From NCBI GenBank assembly GCA_023055425.1, contig JALGPY010000002.1, positions 121,408,088 to 121,472,087 of the forward strand: 64,000 nt of DNA. The letters run 5' to 3'. Positions 11,825 to 22,447 of this stretch are shown here, piece after piece. Source of the DNA: Linanthus parryae. Lineage: Eukaryota; Streptophyta; Magnoliopsida; Ericales; Polemoniaceae. Positions within the stretch are counted from its first letter, which is position 1; the number at the start of each line of letters is the position of its first letter. Both the position numbers and the translations under genes were made by a program. The notes beneath the pieces were generated by a model. It was not told the DNA's origin and made no database searches. It saw only the letters and a program-made list of their open reading frames with translations.

Positions 11825-13497
11825 CACAGGTCATAGAGCATAAACGTAGTTTATGTGTTACATTCTTGTTGTTTTACACCTTAATTTGTTGTTTATCGCG
11901 TAAAACAAGACAAATCAAGCATTGGATGCAATTTGTCAAAGAATTAATCATAACAAGACCCAATTATTGCATTGGATGCATGAATTGGTGAGTTTGAGAA
12001 ATTTTAGGATCTTAGATCTAGGGTTTGGGCATCCTTGGGGAAGAAGGAGTTCTCCCACAACAAGGAAACAACCAAACTTGGGCTCCAAGCAAGGAGGTTG
12101 TTTTGGAAACAACCTCCACAAGGAGGTTCGGCCCCCTAGGGGACCGCCCCCCTTGCTTGCCGCCCAAGCTTGGCGCCCTATGGGGCCGGGCGGCCCTAAC
12201 CCGCGGGCCTAGCTTGCGGGTTTTGGGCCGGGCCGGCCCTAGGGCTTTATGGTTCACTATTTGGGCCCGGGCAATTGGATTGTTGGGCCCATGGACCGTT
12301 TTAACCCTAGAAATCCTAAAATCAATTAAAATTGACCAAGCGCGTTAAAATTGGATTTTAACTGTTTATGTGCAAATCGCATGGTGATTGGATATGGCCT
12401 TAGGATGTGGTTTGTTGTGGATGTTTAATTTTGTGGTTTGGTTTTACGGCCTGCGAGCTGATCAATTAATTGTAATAATTAATTAGGGTTTTTATGGCCT
12501 GCGTGCCAATTTTTTCTCAACTTGTGAGATTTATTTTATTTAGTATAGATGATAGCTAGTGCTAGATAAAGTAGATTGTTAGCCAAGATTGGAGAAAAGA
12601 AGCCCAAAGCCAAAAGGAGCCACAAAAGATGGAGCATGGAGCATGGAGCACACCACATGACTATGAAGGATGGACCAAAAGATCAAGACGCATGGAGATG
12701 TGTTTGTTTAGGGTTCATAGATAATTCCATTGGCTTGGAATTATCTTAGTCTAGAAAAAGGCCATATCCACATCACGTTTAATTTCTGTTTTGTGGTTGT
12801 TTATTTATTGTCTTATTATTTGTGTGGTTGGTGTATGGATGATGCATGCAATTAGGATAATAAGATAATTAGACAACCCGGATCTATTATTTGGAGTTGT
12901 GCCCAAACTCAAATAGATAGATTAGTTGATATTGATCAACAAAATAATTAAAAATTGAAAAATCCCTCAAATTTTAAAATATTGTGTTCTTGCCTTCTCG
13001 TTATTTAAATACTCATTATCATCATTATTTATCAAGTTCGTGCGTGCCAAAGCATGGCGACTTGGTTCATAATGATGGAATGCGATGGCACGTAACAATG
13101 TGCAATTGTTTAGATAAGAGGTTGAACACAACTAGGCTATTAATTTGATTAAGAAACCTAGAGGCAATCAATTGGGATTATCCATATGGATGGATAAATA
13201 AGGAGTTATTTGCCCGGTTGAACCAAGAGTTGCATATGGGATGCAATTGGAATTGTTCCTACCTAAGAAGTAATCAAATTATGGGTGACTTGCCAAAGCA
13301 AGCTCATAAGGAGATGAAAAAGATGGATCTTGGCCCACTAGAAAATATAAGGATATTTTCCGCATTAATATCTTGAGGGTTATTAATCCGTAGAAAAATA
13401 GTGGGAGCTATATTTAATAAACTAGCCATTATTAAATATAGTCATCAAAAATTCACAAATACTAAAACTTGCGTATTTTCCTTTTGTAGAATTCCAA
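11825..13497 (+). other. 5' leader of element B
   Basis: About 1.67 kb of untranslated leader. Features seen are a GC-rich block (about 12,110-12,260), the conserved hairpin GTTAAAAT-TGG-ATTTTAAC (12,344-12,362), and a direct repeat GGCCTGCGAG/GGCCTGCGTG (12,448 and 12,496) bracketing an AT palindrome. Overlapping short ORFs in the GC-rich block have no family motifs and are not kept in C, D or E, so I do not call them. The leader is a likely site of packaging and dimerisation signals, but this is inference. Confidence 0.75.
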
Positions 13498-16400
13498 ATG
13501 GCAAACAACTCATCGAGTTCACAACATTCCCTACGATCTGTCCTTGAGAAGGACAAGCTCTCTGGAACCAACTTTCTCGATTGGTACAGAAACTTGAGAA
13601 TTGTTCTCAAGCAAGAGAAGAAGCTGTACGCAATAGAGGAGCATGTTCCAGAAGGTCCAGAGAATCAGACACCTGCTGCCTTAAAGGCGTATCAAAAGCG
13701 TGTTGATGACGCTAATGATGCGGCCTGCCTAATGCTTTGCACCATGACCTCTGAGCTTCAGAAGCAACATGAGAACATGAATGCTGTCGATATGATCGAA
13801 CATCTAAAGCAGCTCTTCCAAGAGCAGGCGAGGTTAGAGAGGTATGAGGTCTCAAAGGCACTGTTCAAATGTCATCTGGCAGAAGGGAACCCGGTGGGAC
13901 CCCATGTACTCCGAATGATCGGGTACTTGGAGAATCTCGCCCGGCTTGGGTTCCCGGTCGGCCAAGAGTTGGCAACGGATCTCGTGTTGCAATCGTTGCC
14001 TGAAAGTTATGGACAGTTCATTATGAACTATAACATGAACGAGATCGTTAAACCACTGCCAGATTTGCTCAACATGTTGAGGACGGCTGAACAGAGCATC
14101 AACAAGGGTAAGGGCAAGGCCATTATAATGGTGCATAAAGGAAAGGGTAAAAAGTTTGCCTCTTCCTCCAAGGGCAAAGGCAAGTCAGTTGCTAAGTCCA
14201 AGGAACAAGCCCTTAAGCCTGTTGGTGCCATTGCCAAGGTCGTGACTAAGGGTGAATGTCACTACTGTAGTCAACCTGGACACTGGAGGAGGAACTGCCC
14301 AAAATATCTGGAGGACAAGAGGCTTGGAATAGTGATTCCACCACCACCAGGTATTTTTGTCGTAGATGTCAATTTAACTGTCTCTACATCATGGGTATTA
14401 GATACTGGATGTGGATCTCATATTTGTCGAAATATGCAGGATCTAAAGAGAAGTAAAAGATTGGCTAAAGGGGAGGTAGATCTGCGCGTTGGGAATGGAG
14501 CAAAGGTTGCTGCGTTGGCCATAGGCGTATGCGAGCTATCTCTGCCTTCAGGATTAGTTTTAGAATTAAATAATTGCTATTTTGTGCCTGCTATGAGCAG
14601 AAACATTATTTCTATTTCTTGTTTGGACAAGGAAGGTTTTATTATTTCAATAAAGAACAATTGTTGTTCCTTTTATTTGAATAATATTCACTATTTTAGT
14701 GCGCAATTATTTAATGGACTTTATGTCCTTGATCTAAGTAATCCTGTCTACAACATTAATACCAAGCGGATTAGAATAAATGATTTAAATCCTGCTTATT
14801 TATGGCATTGTCGTTTAGGCCACATAAATGAGAAACGTGTATCTAGACTCCATAAGGATGGATTACTAGACTCATTTGATTTTGAATCATATGAGACATG
14901 TGAGGCTTGTTTATTGGGAAAAATGACAAAGTCCCCTTTCAATAAGAAAGGTGAGAGGACTAGTGAGCAATTGGCACTCATACATACTGATGTGTGTGGG
15001 CCATTTGCCACGCCTGCCAGGGGTGGTTATGTCTACTTCATTACGTTTACTGATGATTACAGTAGATATGGATTTGTGTACCTTATGAGGGCAAAATCCG
15101 AATCCTTTGAAGTGTTCAAGGAATTCAAGAATGAAGTAGAGAAGCAACTTGGCAAAAGTATCAAGGCTCTACGATCGGATCGTGGAGGAGAATACTTGAG
15201 CCAAGAGTTTGACGACTATCTTAGAGAGTGTGGGATCGTGTCCCAACTCACTCCACCCGGAACGCCACAATGGAATGGCGTGTCCGAGAGGAGGAATCGA
15301 ACCCTATTGGATATGGTTCGGTCTATGATGTGTCAGACCGATCTTCCATTATCATTTTGGGGCTACGCTCTATTAAGTGCAGCTTTCACCATTAACCATG
15401 TTCCATCTAAATCAGTCATGAAGACACCATATGAGATGTGGAGTGGGAGGCGTCCCACGCTGTCGTTCATGAGGATTTGGGGCTGCGATGTCTATGTAAA
15501 ACGTTTACAATCAGACAAACTAGGGCCTAAATCGGATAAGTGTAAATTTGTGGGGTACCCTAAGGAAACTAAGGGATACTACTTCTACAATCCAACCGAA
15601 AACAAAGTGTTTGTTGCTCGGACCGGCGTGTTTCTAGAAAGAGAGTTTGTCTCTAAAGAAGCAAGTGGGAGGAATGTAGAACTTGAAGAAGTTCAAGAAC
15701 CACAAATCACAGAACCGATTATGGAACATGAACAGGAATCACAAACAGTTGTGGAGCCACCTGTTCAGGTAACACAAGAGCTTCGTAGATCTAGTAGAGT
15801 GCGCCAGGAACCCGAGAGGTACGGACTTCTCGTAACTGATTCCGCTGACACGATGCTCATAGATGATGAGCCTACTACCTATGAGGAGGCCATGAATGGC
15901 CCAGACTCACAGAAGTGGCTTGAGGCCATGAGATCTGAGATGGAATCCATGTATACCAACAAAGTATGGACTTTGGTGGAACCACCTGATGGGGCGCGGC
16001 CCATAGGGTGCAAGTGGGTCTTCAAGAAGAAGATCGACATGGATGGTAATGTGATTACCTATAAGGGCCGATTGGTGGCTAAAGGATTCAGACAGATTCA
16101 TGGTATTGACTATGATGAAACCTTTTCACCAGTCGCAATGACCAAATCCATCCGAATCCTACTTGCAATTGCAGCATACTACGACTATGAGATTTGGCAG
16201 ATGGATGTCAAAACAGCATTCCTTTATGGGAATCTCCTCGAGGACGTGTATATGATACAGCCGGAGGGTTTTGAGGATCCAAAGCAAGCCAACAAAGTCT
16301 GTAAGCTGCAACGATCCATTTATGGATTGAAGCAAGCTTCTAGGAGTTGGAATCGACGTTTTGATGAAGTGGTCAAAGAGTTTGGCTTCATCAGAAACGA

Positions 16401-17448
16401 AGATGAGTCTTGTGTCTACAAGAAGGTTAGTGGGAGCTCTGTAGCTTTTCTGGTCTTGTATGTGGATGACATACTGCTCATTGGAAACGACATTCCCATG
16501 CTGCAATCCGTAAAAGATTGGCTAGGAAAGTGTTTCTCAATGAAGGACTTAGGGGAAGCAGCCTATATACTCGGTATAAAGATCTATAGAGATAGATCTA
16601 AGAGGTTGCTAGGCCTAAGTCAAAGTACATATATTGACAAGGTGTTGAAACGTTTCAACATGCAAGATTCCAAGAAGGGATTCTTGCCCATGTCACATGG
16701 AATCACTCTTTCGAAGAGTGGATGCCCTTCCAATGAGATTGAGAAGGAACGCATGAGTAGGATTCCCTATGCCTCGGCCATAGGATCCATCATGTACGCC
16801 ATGTTATGTACTAGACCAGATGTGTCATATGCCTTGAGTATGACAAGCAGATACCAATCCAATCCAGGTGAGAGTCACTGGATTGCTGTCAAGAACATCC
16901 TAAAGTACTTGAGAAGAACTAAGGATGCTTTCTTGATGTTTGGCGGTGAGGAAGAGTTGCGTGTAAGGGGTTACACTGATGCAAGCTTCCAAACCGATAG
17001 AGATGACTTTAGATCACAATCGGGATATGTGTTTTGCCTGAATGGAGCAGCGGTGAGCTGGAAGAGTTCCAAGCAAGAGACGGTAGCTGATTCTACAACA
17101 GAGGCTGAGTACATTGCTGCAAATGGCGCAGCAAAGGAGGCTGTTTGGATCAGAAAGTTTGTTTCTGAACTTGGTGTGGTCCCTAGCATTGCGGATCCAG
17201 TGGAGTTGTTCTGTGACAACACTGGGGCGATCGCGCAATCAAAGGAACCAAGATCGCACCAGAAATCCAAGCATGTGCTCAGGAAGTTTCATCTGATTCG
17301 AGATATTATCGATAGAGGAGACGTTCGGATATGCAAGATTCCTACAGATGATAATCTGTCAGACCCGCTTACGAAGCCTCTCACGCAGTGGAAGCATGAA
17401 GGGCACACTAGGAGTATGGGCATACGAGATGCGCCAGATTGGCTCTAG
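13498..17448 (+). CDS. gag-pol: Copia gag-pol polyprotein, 1,316 aa, intact
   Basis: A single uninterrupted polyprotein. Gag comes first, with zinc knuckle CHYCSQPGHWRRNC at residues 254-267 (C254, C257, H262, C267). The protease has the active-site motif DTGCGSH at 302. The integrase zinc finger has H437, H442, C468 and C471, and its catalytic residues are D498, D561 and E597 with exact D-X35-E spacing. The RT has its YVDD box at 988-991. RNase H has acidic residues D1161, E1204 and D1240. All key residues are present. The start is the first Met after the leader, MANNSSS, conserved in D and E. There is no frameshift between gag and pol, as is usual in plant Copia. The protein would be processed by its own protease in cytoplasmic virus-like particles to reverse-transcribe and integrate the element. 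It is the only intact polyprotein in the window and could also supply enzymes to the defective relatives. Confidence 0.97.
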   Translation: MANNSSSSQHSLRSVLEKDKLSGTNFLDWYRNLRIVLKQEKKLYAIEEHVPEGPENQTPAALKAYQKRVDDANDAACLMLCTMTSELQKQHENMNAVDMIEHLKQLFQEQARLERYEVSKALFKCHLAEGNPVGPHVLRMIGYLENLARLGFPVGQELATDLVLQSLPESYGQFIMNYNMNEIVKPLPDLLNMLRTAEQSINKGKGKAIIMVHKGKGKKFASSSKGKGKSVAKSKEQALKPVGAIAKVVTKGECHYCSQPGHWRRNCPKYLEDKRLGIVIPPPPGIFVVDVNLTVSTSWVLDTGCGSHICRNMQDLKRSKRLAKGEVDLRVGNGAKVAALAIGVCELSLPSGLVLELNNCYFVPAMSRNIISISCLDKEGFIISIKNNCCSFYLNNIHYFSAQLFNGLYVLDLSNPVYNINTKRIRINDLNPAYLWHCRLGHINEKRVSRLHKDGLLDSFDFESYETCEACLLGKMTKSPFNKKGERTSEQLALIHTDVCGPFATPARGGYVYFITFTDDYSRYGFVYLMRAKSESFEVFKEFKNEVEKQLGKSIKALRSDRGGEYLSQEFDDYLRECGIVSQLTPPGTPQWNGVSERRNRTLLDMVRSMMCQTDLPLSFWGYALLSAAFTINHVPSKSVMKTPYEMWSGRRPTLSFMRIWGCDVYVKRLQSDKLGPKSDKCKFVGYPKETKGYYFYNPTENKVFVARTGVFLEREFVSKEASGRNVELEEVQEPQITEPIMEHEQESQTVVEPPVQVTQELRRSSRVRQEPERYGLLVTDSADTMLIDDEPTTYEEAMNGPDSQKWLEAMRSEMESMYTNKVWTLVEPPDGARPIGCKWVFKKKIDMDGNVITYKGRLVAKGFRQIHGIDYDETFSPVAMTKSIRILLAIAAYYDYEIWQMDVKTAFLYGNLLEDVYMIQPEGFEDPKQANKVCKLQRSIYGLKQASRSWNRRFDEVVKEFGFIRNEDESCVYKKVSGSSVAFLVLYVDDILLIGNDIPMLQSVKDWLGKCFSMKDLGEAAYILGIKIYRDRSKRLLGLSQSTYIDKVLKRFNMQDSKKGFLPMSHGITLSKSGCPSNEIEKERMSRIPYASAIGSIMYAMLCTRPDVSYALSMTSRYQSNPGESHWIAVKNILKYLRRTKDAFLMFGGEEELRVRGYTDASFQTDRDDFRSQSGYVFCLNGAAVSWKSSKQETVADSTTEAEYIAANGAAKEAVWIRKFVSELGVVPSIADPVELFCDNTGAIAQSKEPRSHQKSKHVLRKFHLIRDIIDRGDVRICKIPTDDNLSDPLTKPLTQWKHEGHTRSMGIRDAPDWL

Positions 17449-17462
17449 TGCAAGTGGGAGAC
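17449..17462 (+). other. Polypurine tract of element B
   Basis: TGCAAGTGGGAGAC lies between the polyprotein stop codon and the 3' LTR and contains the purine run AAGTGGGAGA. It serves as primer for plus-strand DNA synthesis. Confidence 0.88.
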
Positions 17463-18891
17463 TGTTGGAATAGATGCCCTAGAGGCAATCTAGTTTAGTA
17501 TGAATTTGTAATTGGCTAGAAATTCATTTATTATTTATTGGATATTTAATATAATGAAGTCCTTAGATTTACAATTGTGTTGTTTATCTTAAATATCCCT
17601 AGTCAAGTATAATGATTAAATGGGACAATCATCTATAGACTAGTATGGGGTTGGATTGATATGGAGATATCAAGATCCAACACATAGGTGTGCATTACGG
17701 AATGTTGCACTGGATTGACCCATTACCGAGAAGGCTACATACACGTTATGTTGAGTCACAAGTGCTTCTCGGGTACAATGGTATTGTCATCCTTAGACTT
17801 GAAGTCACTAGATATTCTAGTTGTGGATCATTGTGATCTTGGTAGCGTTAAACGCTACACCGTAACTGGGTAGTTATAAAGGCGTGTACTGGATACAATG
17901 AGAAGCAAGCTTAGAGATCGTAGTGAACGTAGAGAGGATTTGCCCCTCCCACATAACGGGAGCAAATATCCAAGGCCACTCGAGGATAGTGCTTATAGAA
18001 TGTCTGGCCAGACTCAAATAAATCAATATATGGGATATTGATGTTATTTGCACGAATAAGGCTATTCCATGGATCGAGAAACTAGGGATTGGATATACGA
18101 GTGTGACTTGTATGTCTCGTGTCCAATCCGGATATGGAGGCAAAGGGATGAGACAATTACTTGTACAAGGTTGTCTAGATGACTATTCTATTAGTTGGCT
18201 AGAATGGATGTTTTGCTAGAAACCGCTCCATATTAGCAAATAGTTGCTACCAACTAGATAGAACCTATGGGGTCACACGCCATATAGAGTTGTACTAGAT
18301 TTGGAATTAATTAATTGGATTAATTAATTAGAAGGATCACTTTGCAAACCCTTGCAAAGTTAGTAGGGACTAATTTGCAAGGAAGGGACTAAATTGAATT
18401 CTAGTAGGACTAGAATAAGTCCTTTAGGTAGTTAACAAGGAGTTGTTGGACTATATAAAGGACCCTCCTCCTTCCTTCCCTACACAACTTATGCTCTAGA
18501 GAGATCATAACAAGAGTAGGAGAGAACAAAGGAGAGAGAGAGCAAGCCACAAGAGGGACGCCGCCCCCTTGCCGCCGCCCCTTGTCCCCGACGCCACAAA
18601 GGGGCCGAACCCCCTTTTTGTGCTTCGTTTTGCGTGATTCCTTCACCCTCCTTTCATTCCGGGCTAGCACCAAGGAGATTGGAGATCTAGGATCAACTCT
18701 AGGCGTGGATCAACTATAGAGAACGTGACACTATTCGCGTTTGAAGTCATCAAGGAGAACCCAAAGGTGTGTTTATGATTTCTTACCTTCACTATCGTTA
18801 TGCATCTAGACTTGTGATCCTTGGAGGGTTTTGCATGGTTGTTTGTTTGATTATGCTTCCGTTTGCGCGATCCATGAATCAAAACCCTACA
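17463..18891 (+). repeat. 3' LTR of element B
   Basis: 1,429 bp, differing from the 5' LTR at three positions that I can find. TATA box at 18,451-18,460. It is followed by the target duplication AAAAC and then the last 45 bp of E's 5' LTR. Confidence 0.97.
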
Positions 18892-18941
18892 AAAACAAGT
18901 TCATACTAAACTAGATTGCCTCTAGGGCATCTATTCCAACA
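18892..18941 (-). mobile_element. Terminal 45 bp of E 5' LTR after the B insertion
   Basis: 18,892-18,896 is the second AAAAC target copy made by B. 18,897-18,941 is the outer end of E's 5' LTR (minus strand TGTTGGAATAGATGCCC). It completes the LTR begun at 9,006. Confidence 0.93.
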
Positions 18942-18946
18942 AAAGT

Positions 18947-20634
18947 GTTGTGGAGAAACCTGTTCAAGTAGCATAAGAACTCCGTAAGTCGATTAGGGTA
19001 TGTCATGAGCCAGAGAGGTATGGACATATCGTGACTGAGTCCGGTGACGTACCACTCATGGATTATGAGCCTACTACCTATGAGAGGCCATGAAAGTGCC
19101 CGACTCAAAGAAGTGGCTTGAAGCCATGAGATCCGAGATGGAATCCATGTATACCAACAAAGTATGGACTTTGGTGGAACCAACTGAAGGGGTGCGGCCC
19201 ATAGGGTGCAAGTGGGTCTTCAAGAAGAAGGCCGACATGGATCGCAATAGTTTCCTACAAAGGGCGATTGGTGGCAAAAGGGTACAAGCAGATTCATGGT
19301 ATTGACTTTGATGAAACTTTTACCCCAGTTGTAATGTCAAATCCATCCGAATCCCACTTGCTATGCAACTTATCACGACTACGAGATTTGGCAGATGGAT
19401 GTCAAAACAACATTTCTTTATGGAAACCTCCTTGAGGATCTGTACATGACACAACCGGAGGGTTTTGAGGATCCAGAGCATGCCAACAAAGTCTGTAAGC
19501 TACACCGATCCATTTATGGATTGAAGCAAGCTTCTAGGAGCTGGAATCGGCGTTTTGATGACGCGGTCAAAGATTTTGGCTCATCAAGAAAGAAGATGAG
19601 CCTTGTGTTTACAAGAAGGTTAGTGGGAGTTCTGTTGTGTTTGTGGTCTTGTATGTGGAAGGCATAATACTCATTGGAAACTACATTCCTACCTTGCAAT
19701 ATGTTAAAGATTGGCTTGGTAAGTGTTTCGAAATGAAGGAATTAGGGGATCTAGCTTATATACTTGTTATGAAGATCTATAGGAATAGATCTAGGAAGCT
19801 GCTCGGCCTAAGCCAAAGTACATATACCGACAAGCTGTTGAAACGGTTCAACATGCAAGATTCGAAGAAAGGATTCTTTCCCATGTCGCATGGAGTCACC
19901 CTTTCGAACCCTGACTGTCCCTCCAATGAGATTGAGAAGGACCGCATGAGTAGAGTTCCCTATGCGTCGGCCATAGGATCTATCATGTACGCCACGTTAT
20001 GTACTAGACCAGATGTGGCATACACGTTGAGTATGACAAGCAGATATTCGTCCAATCCGGGTGAGAGTCACTGGATTGATGTCATGAACATCCTTAAGTA
20101 CTTGAGGAGAACTAAGGATGTGTTCTTGATATTTGGAGGCGAGTAAGAACTCACTGTAATTGGTTACACTGACGCGAGCTTCCAAACCGATAAGGATGAC
20201 TACAGATCGCAGTTGGGCTATGTGTTTTGCCTAAATGGAGGAGTTGTGATCTGGAAGAGTTCCAAGCAAGAGGAAGTTGCTGATTCTACAACTTAAGTTG
20301 AGTACATTACTGCTGCAGGCACAACAAAGGAGGCTATTTGGATAAAGATGCTTATCACTGATCTTGGTGTGGTTCCTAGTTTGTGGATCCCATTGCGTTG
20401 TACTATGACAACATTGGGGCGATCGCACAAGCCGAGGAACCCATAACACACCAGAAGCATTTAATAATGAGATTCCATCTCATTAGAGATATCATTGATC
20501 GAGGAGATGTGAAGTAATGCAAGATTCCAACATATGAGAATCTTTCAGATCCACCCATGAAGCCGCATGTTCAGCGCAAGCATGAAGGGCACACTAGATC
20601 TATAGGCATACGAGATGCACCTGATTGGCTCTAG
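18947..20634 (+). pseudogene. pol: Copia RT-RNase H remnant (element A)
   Basis: This is the continuation of the polyprotein split at 2,002. RT motifs (KWVFKKK, MDVKT, YGLKQAS) are readable but spread over several frames (19,090-19,305, 19,395-19,667, 19,637-20,146). The RT catalytic box is mutated: YVEG where B has YVDD (about 19,651-19,665), so the enzyme would be dead even without the frameshifts. RNase H (20,150-20,600) has further stops. The end matches B's stop position just before the purine tract. Confidence 0.88.
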
Positions 20635-20647
20635 TGCAAGTGGAGAC

Positions 20648-22059
20648 TGTTGGAATAGGTTCCCTAGAGGCAATTTAGATTTAGTATGAACATTGTTTGG
20701 CTAGAATATTCATTTATTATTTATGGAGATATTTAATATAAGGAAGTCCTTAGATTACAATGTGTTGTTTATCTTAAATATCCCAAGTCCATTATATTTA
20801 TTAACATGACGGTCACTATAGACTAGTAGGTGGGTAGATTGATATGGAGATATCAAGTCTAACACATGGGTATGCATTAGGAGTAATGGAATACTTGATT
20901 GATCCACAACGGGAAGGCAACATTAGATTATCTCAAAGTCACAAGTGCTTCTCGTAGTGATAATGTTATTGTAATCCTTAGACTTGAAGTCACTAGATAC
21001 TCCAGTTGTGAAATATCGTGCTTTGATATTATCAAACGTCACACGGTAACTGGGGAACTATAAAGATAGCTATCGGGCATGATAGGAAGCAAGCTGAGAG
21101 ATGGTAGTGATGTAGAGAGGATTTGTCCCTCCCACATAATAGGAGTAAATATCCATGGTCACTCGAGGGATAGTGCTTATAGAATGTCTGGCCAGACTCA
21201 GATAAATCAATATGAAGATATTGATCTTATCTGCTCTGATAAGCGTATTCCCAGGATCGAGAAACTATGGATTGGATATACGAGTGTGACTATTATGTCT
21301 AGTGTCCTATCCGGATATGGAGACAAAGGGATAATACAATGCGATAATATTGGGCACAAGGTTTTTCGGATCACTACCTATTTCTATTATTTGGGTGACA
21401 TAGATGTGTTTCAAGACACCGCTCTATGTTAGTGATAGTTACTACCAACTAAGTAGAAACCTATGGGGTCACACACCTTATGGATTAAACTGGATATGAG
21501 CATTAATTAGTAGAACTAATTAATCAAGAGGATCTAAACGCAACCACAAGCAAAGTTAGTACGACTAATTTTCAAGGTGGACTAATCCGTGTATGGACAG
21601 GATTAGTATTGGGACAATTATGTAGTTAATAAGGAGTTATTAACTATATAAAGACTACCTACCTTGTTATTTTCTCATAAACGTCATTATTGAGAGAACA
21701 TAACAAAGCAAGGAGAGAGAGAGAGAGAGAGAGAGAGAGTTGAGGCCAAAGTCCCAACCCGTTCGCCCCCTCCAAGCCGTCGCCCCCCTTTGTGGAGCGC
21801 GGCCTTGGTACTCCGTTTTGTGTGATCTCTTCCCTCCTTCCGTTGCTAGCACTACACGAGGAGAAGGATGCCAGTCAGTAATCGAAGGTGTGGATACTCG
21901 TAGAGACGAAGACACAATTCTTCGTAGTGGTCACACAGACAAAGGTACAAAGCTCTCTACCTTGATCATGTTATGATTACTTGCCTGTGATCCTTGGAGG
22001 GATTTGAGTAGGATAAAAAAATTGTTATTCCGCTACGTAACCGGCATCAAAACCCTACA
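20648..22059 (+). repeat. 3' LTR of element A (diverged)
   Basis: About 1,412 bp, from TGTTGGAATAGGTTCCC to AAAACCCTACA. It is alignable with the B and D LTRs but clearly diverged. The LTR palindrome is lost (near 21,035). TATA box at 21,644. A GA dinucleotide run (about 21,713-21,740) sits where related LTRs have a shorter purine stretch. It is directly followed by a primer-site copy rather than by host DNA. Confidence 0.88.
21644..21653 (+). promoter_or_regulatory. TATA box of A 3' LTR
   Basis: CTATATAAAG, at the conserved position of the family. Confidence 0.6.
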
Positions 22060-22060
22060 G

Positions 22061-22072
22061 TGGTATCACAGC
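22061..22072 (+). other. Primer-site copy after A's LTR
   Basis: TGGTATCACAGC starts two bases after the LTR end and continues with the leader-like CACAGGTCGTAGA. It matches the PBS of B at 11 of 12 positions. A primer site should follow a 5' LTR, not a 3' LTR. Confidence 0.8.
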
Positions 22073-22090
22073 CACAGGTCGTAGATCATT

Positions 22091-22447
22091 TTGGATATAC
22101 GAGTGTGACTATTATGCCTCGTGTCCAATCCGGATATGGAGACAAAGGGATAATACAATGCGGTAACATTAGGCACAAGGTTTGTCGGATGACTGACTAT
22201 TTCTATTAGTTGAGTGACATAGATGTTTTGCTAGACACCGCTCTATGTTAGTAATAGTTACTACCAACTAATTAGAAACCTATGGGGTCACACACCATAT
22301 GGATTAAACTAGATATGAGCATTAATTAGTACGACTAATTAATCAAGAGAATCTAAACCGCAACCACAACACCCAATCGATGATTTAAAGGGAGACAAAG
22401 GTATTTAAAAGACAACGGGATATGGAGATAAAGGGATAAGAAAATTA
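22091..22447 (+). repeat. Broken LTR fragment(s) of the A type
   Basis: 22,091-22,369 matches about 21,269-21,549 of the adjacent LTR (internal U3 part, no LTR ends). 22,417-22,447 again resembles the GGATATGGAGACAAAGGGATAA segment. The unit therefore appears in pieces about three times in 1.2 kb. Confidence 0.8.

Larger units (their letters stand above)
10383..18891 (+). mobile_element. Intact young Angela-type Copia retrotransposon B
   Basis: A complete 8.5-kb element: 5' LTR 10,383-11,811, primer site, leader, one long gag-pol ORF, purine tract, 3' LTR 17,463-18,891. The 5-bp target duplication AAAAC is at 10,378-10,382 and 18,892-18,896. It sits inside the 5' LTR of element E. By eye I see three substitutions between the LTRs (10,479/17,559; 11,049/18,129; 11,184/18,264), which indicates a very recent insertion. 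The domain order protease-integrase-RT-RNase H defines Copia. The LTR start TGTTGGAAT...CCCTAGAGGCAAT and the integrase motifs resemble the Angela/BARE-1 lineage. Confidence 0.97.
18942..22059 (+). mobile_element. Angela-type Copia retrotransposon A, right part
   Basis: After the second AAAGT target copy, element A resumes at 18,947 in the integrase-RT linker. It runs through RT and RNase H to a purine tract and a 3' LTR (20,648-22,059). The joined order matches B collinearly. Confidence 0.92.

Noticed and set aside
12018..12348. Overlapping ORFs on both strands in the GC-rich leader of B, and similar ones at 40,558-40,885 and 42,985-43,332
   Set aside because: They follow from GC-rich composition. 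Frames and sequences are not kept between the copies, and they lie in the untranslated leader.
17874..18143. An ORF repeated identically at 10,794-11,063 and 17,874-18,143, and other paired ORFs
   Set aside because: They are identical only because they lie in the two LTRs of one young element. The frame is broken in the LTRs of C, D and E.
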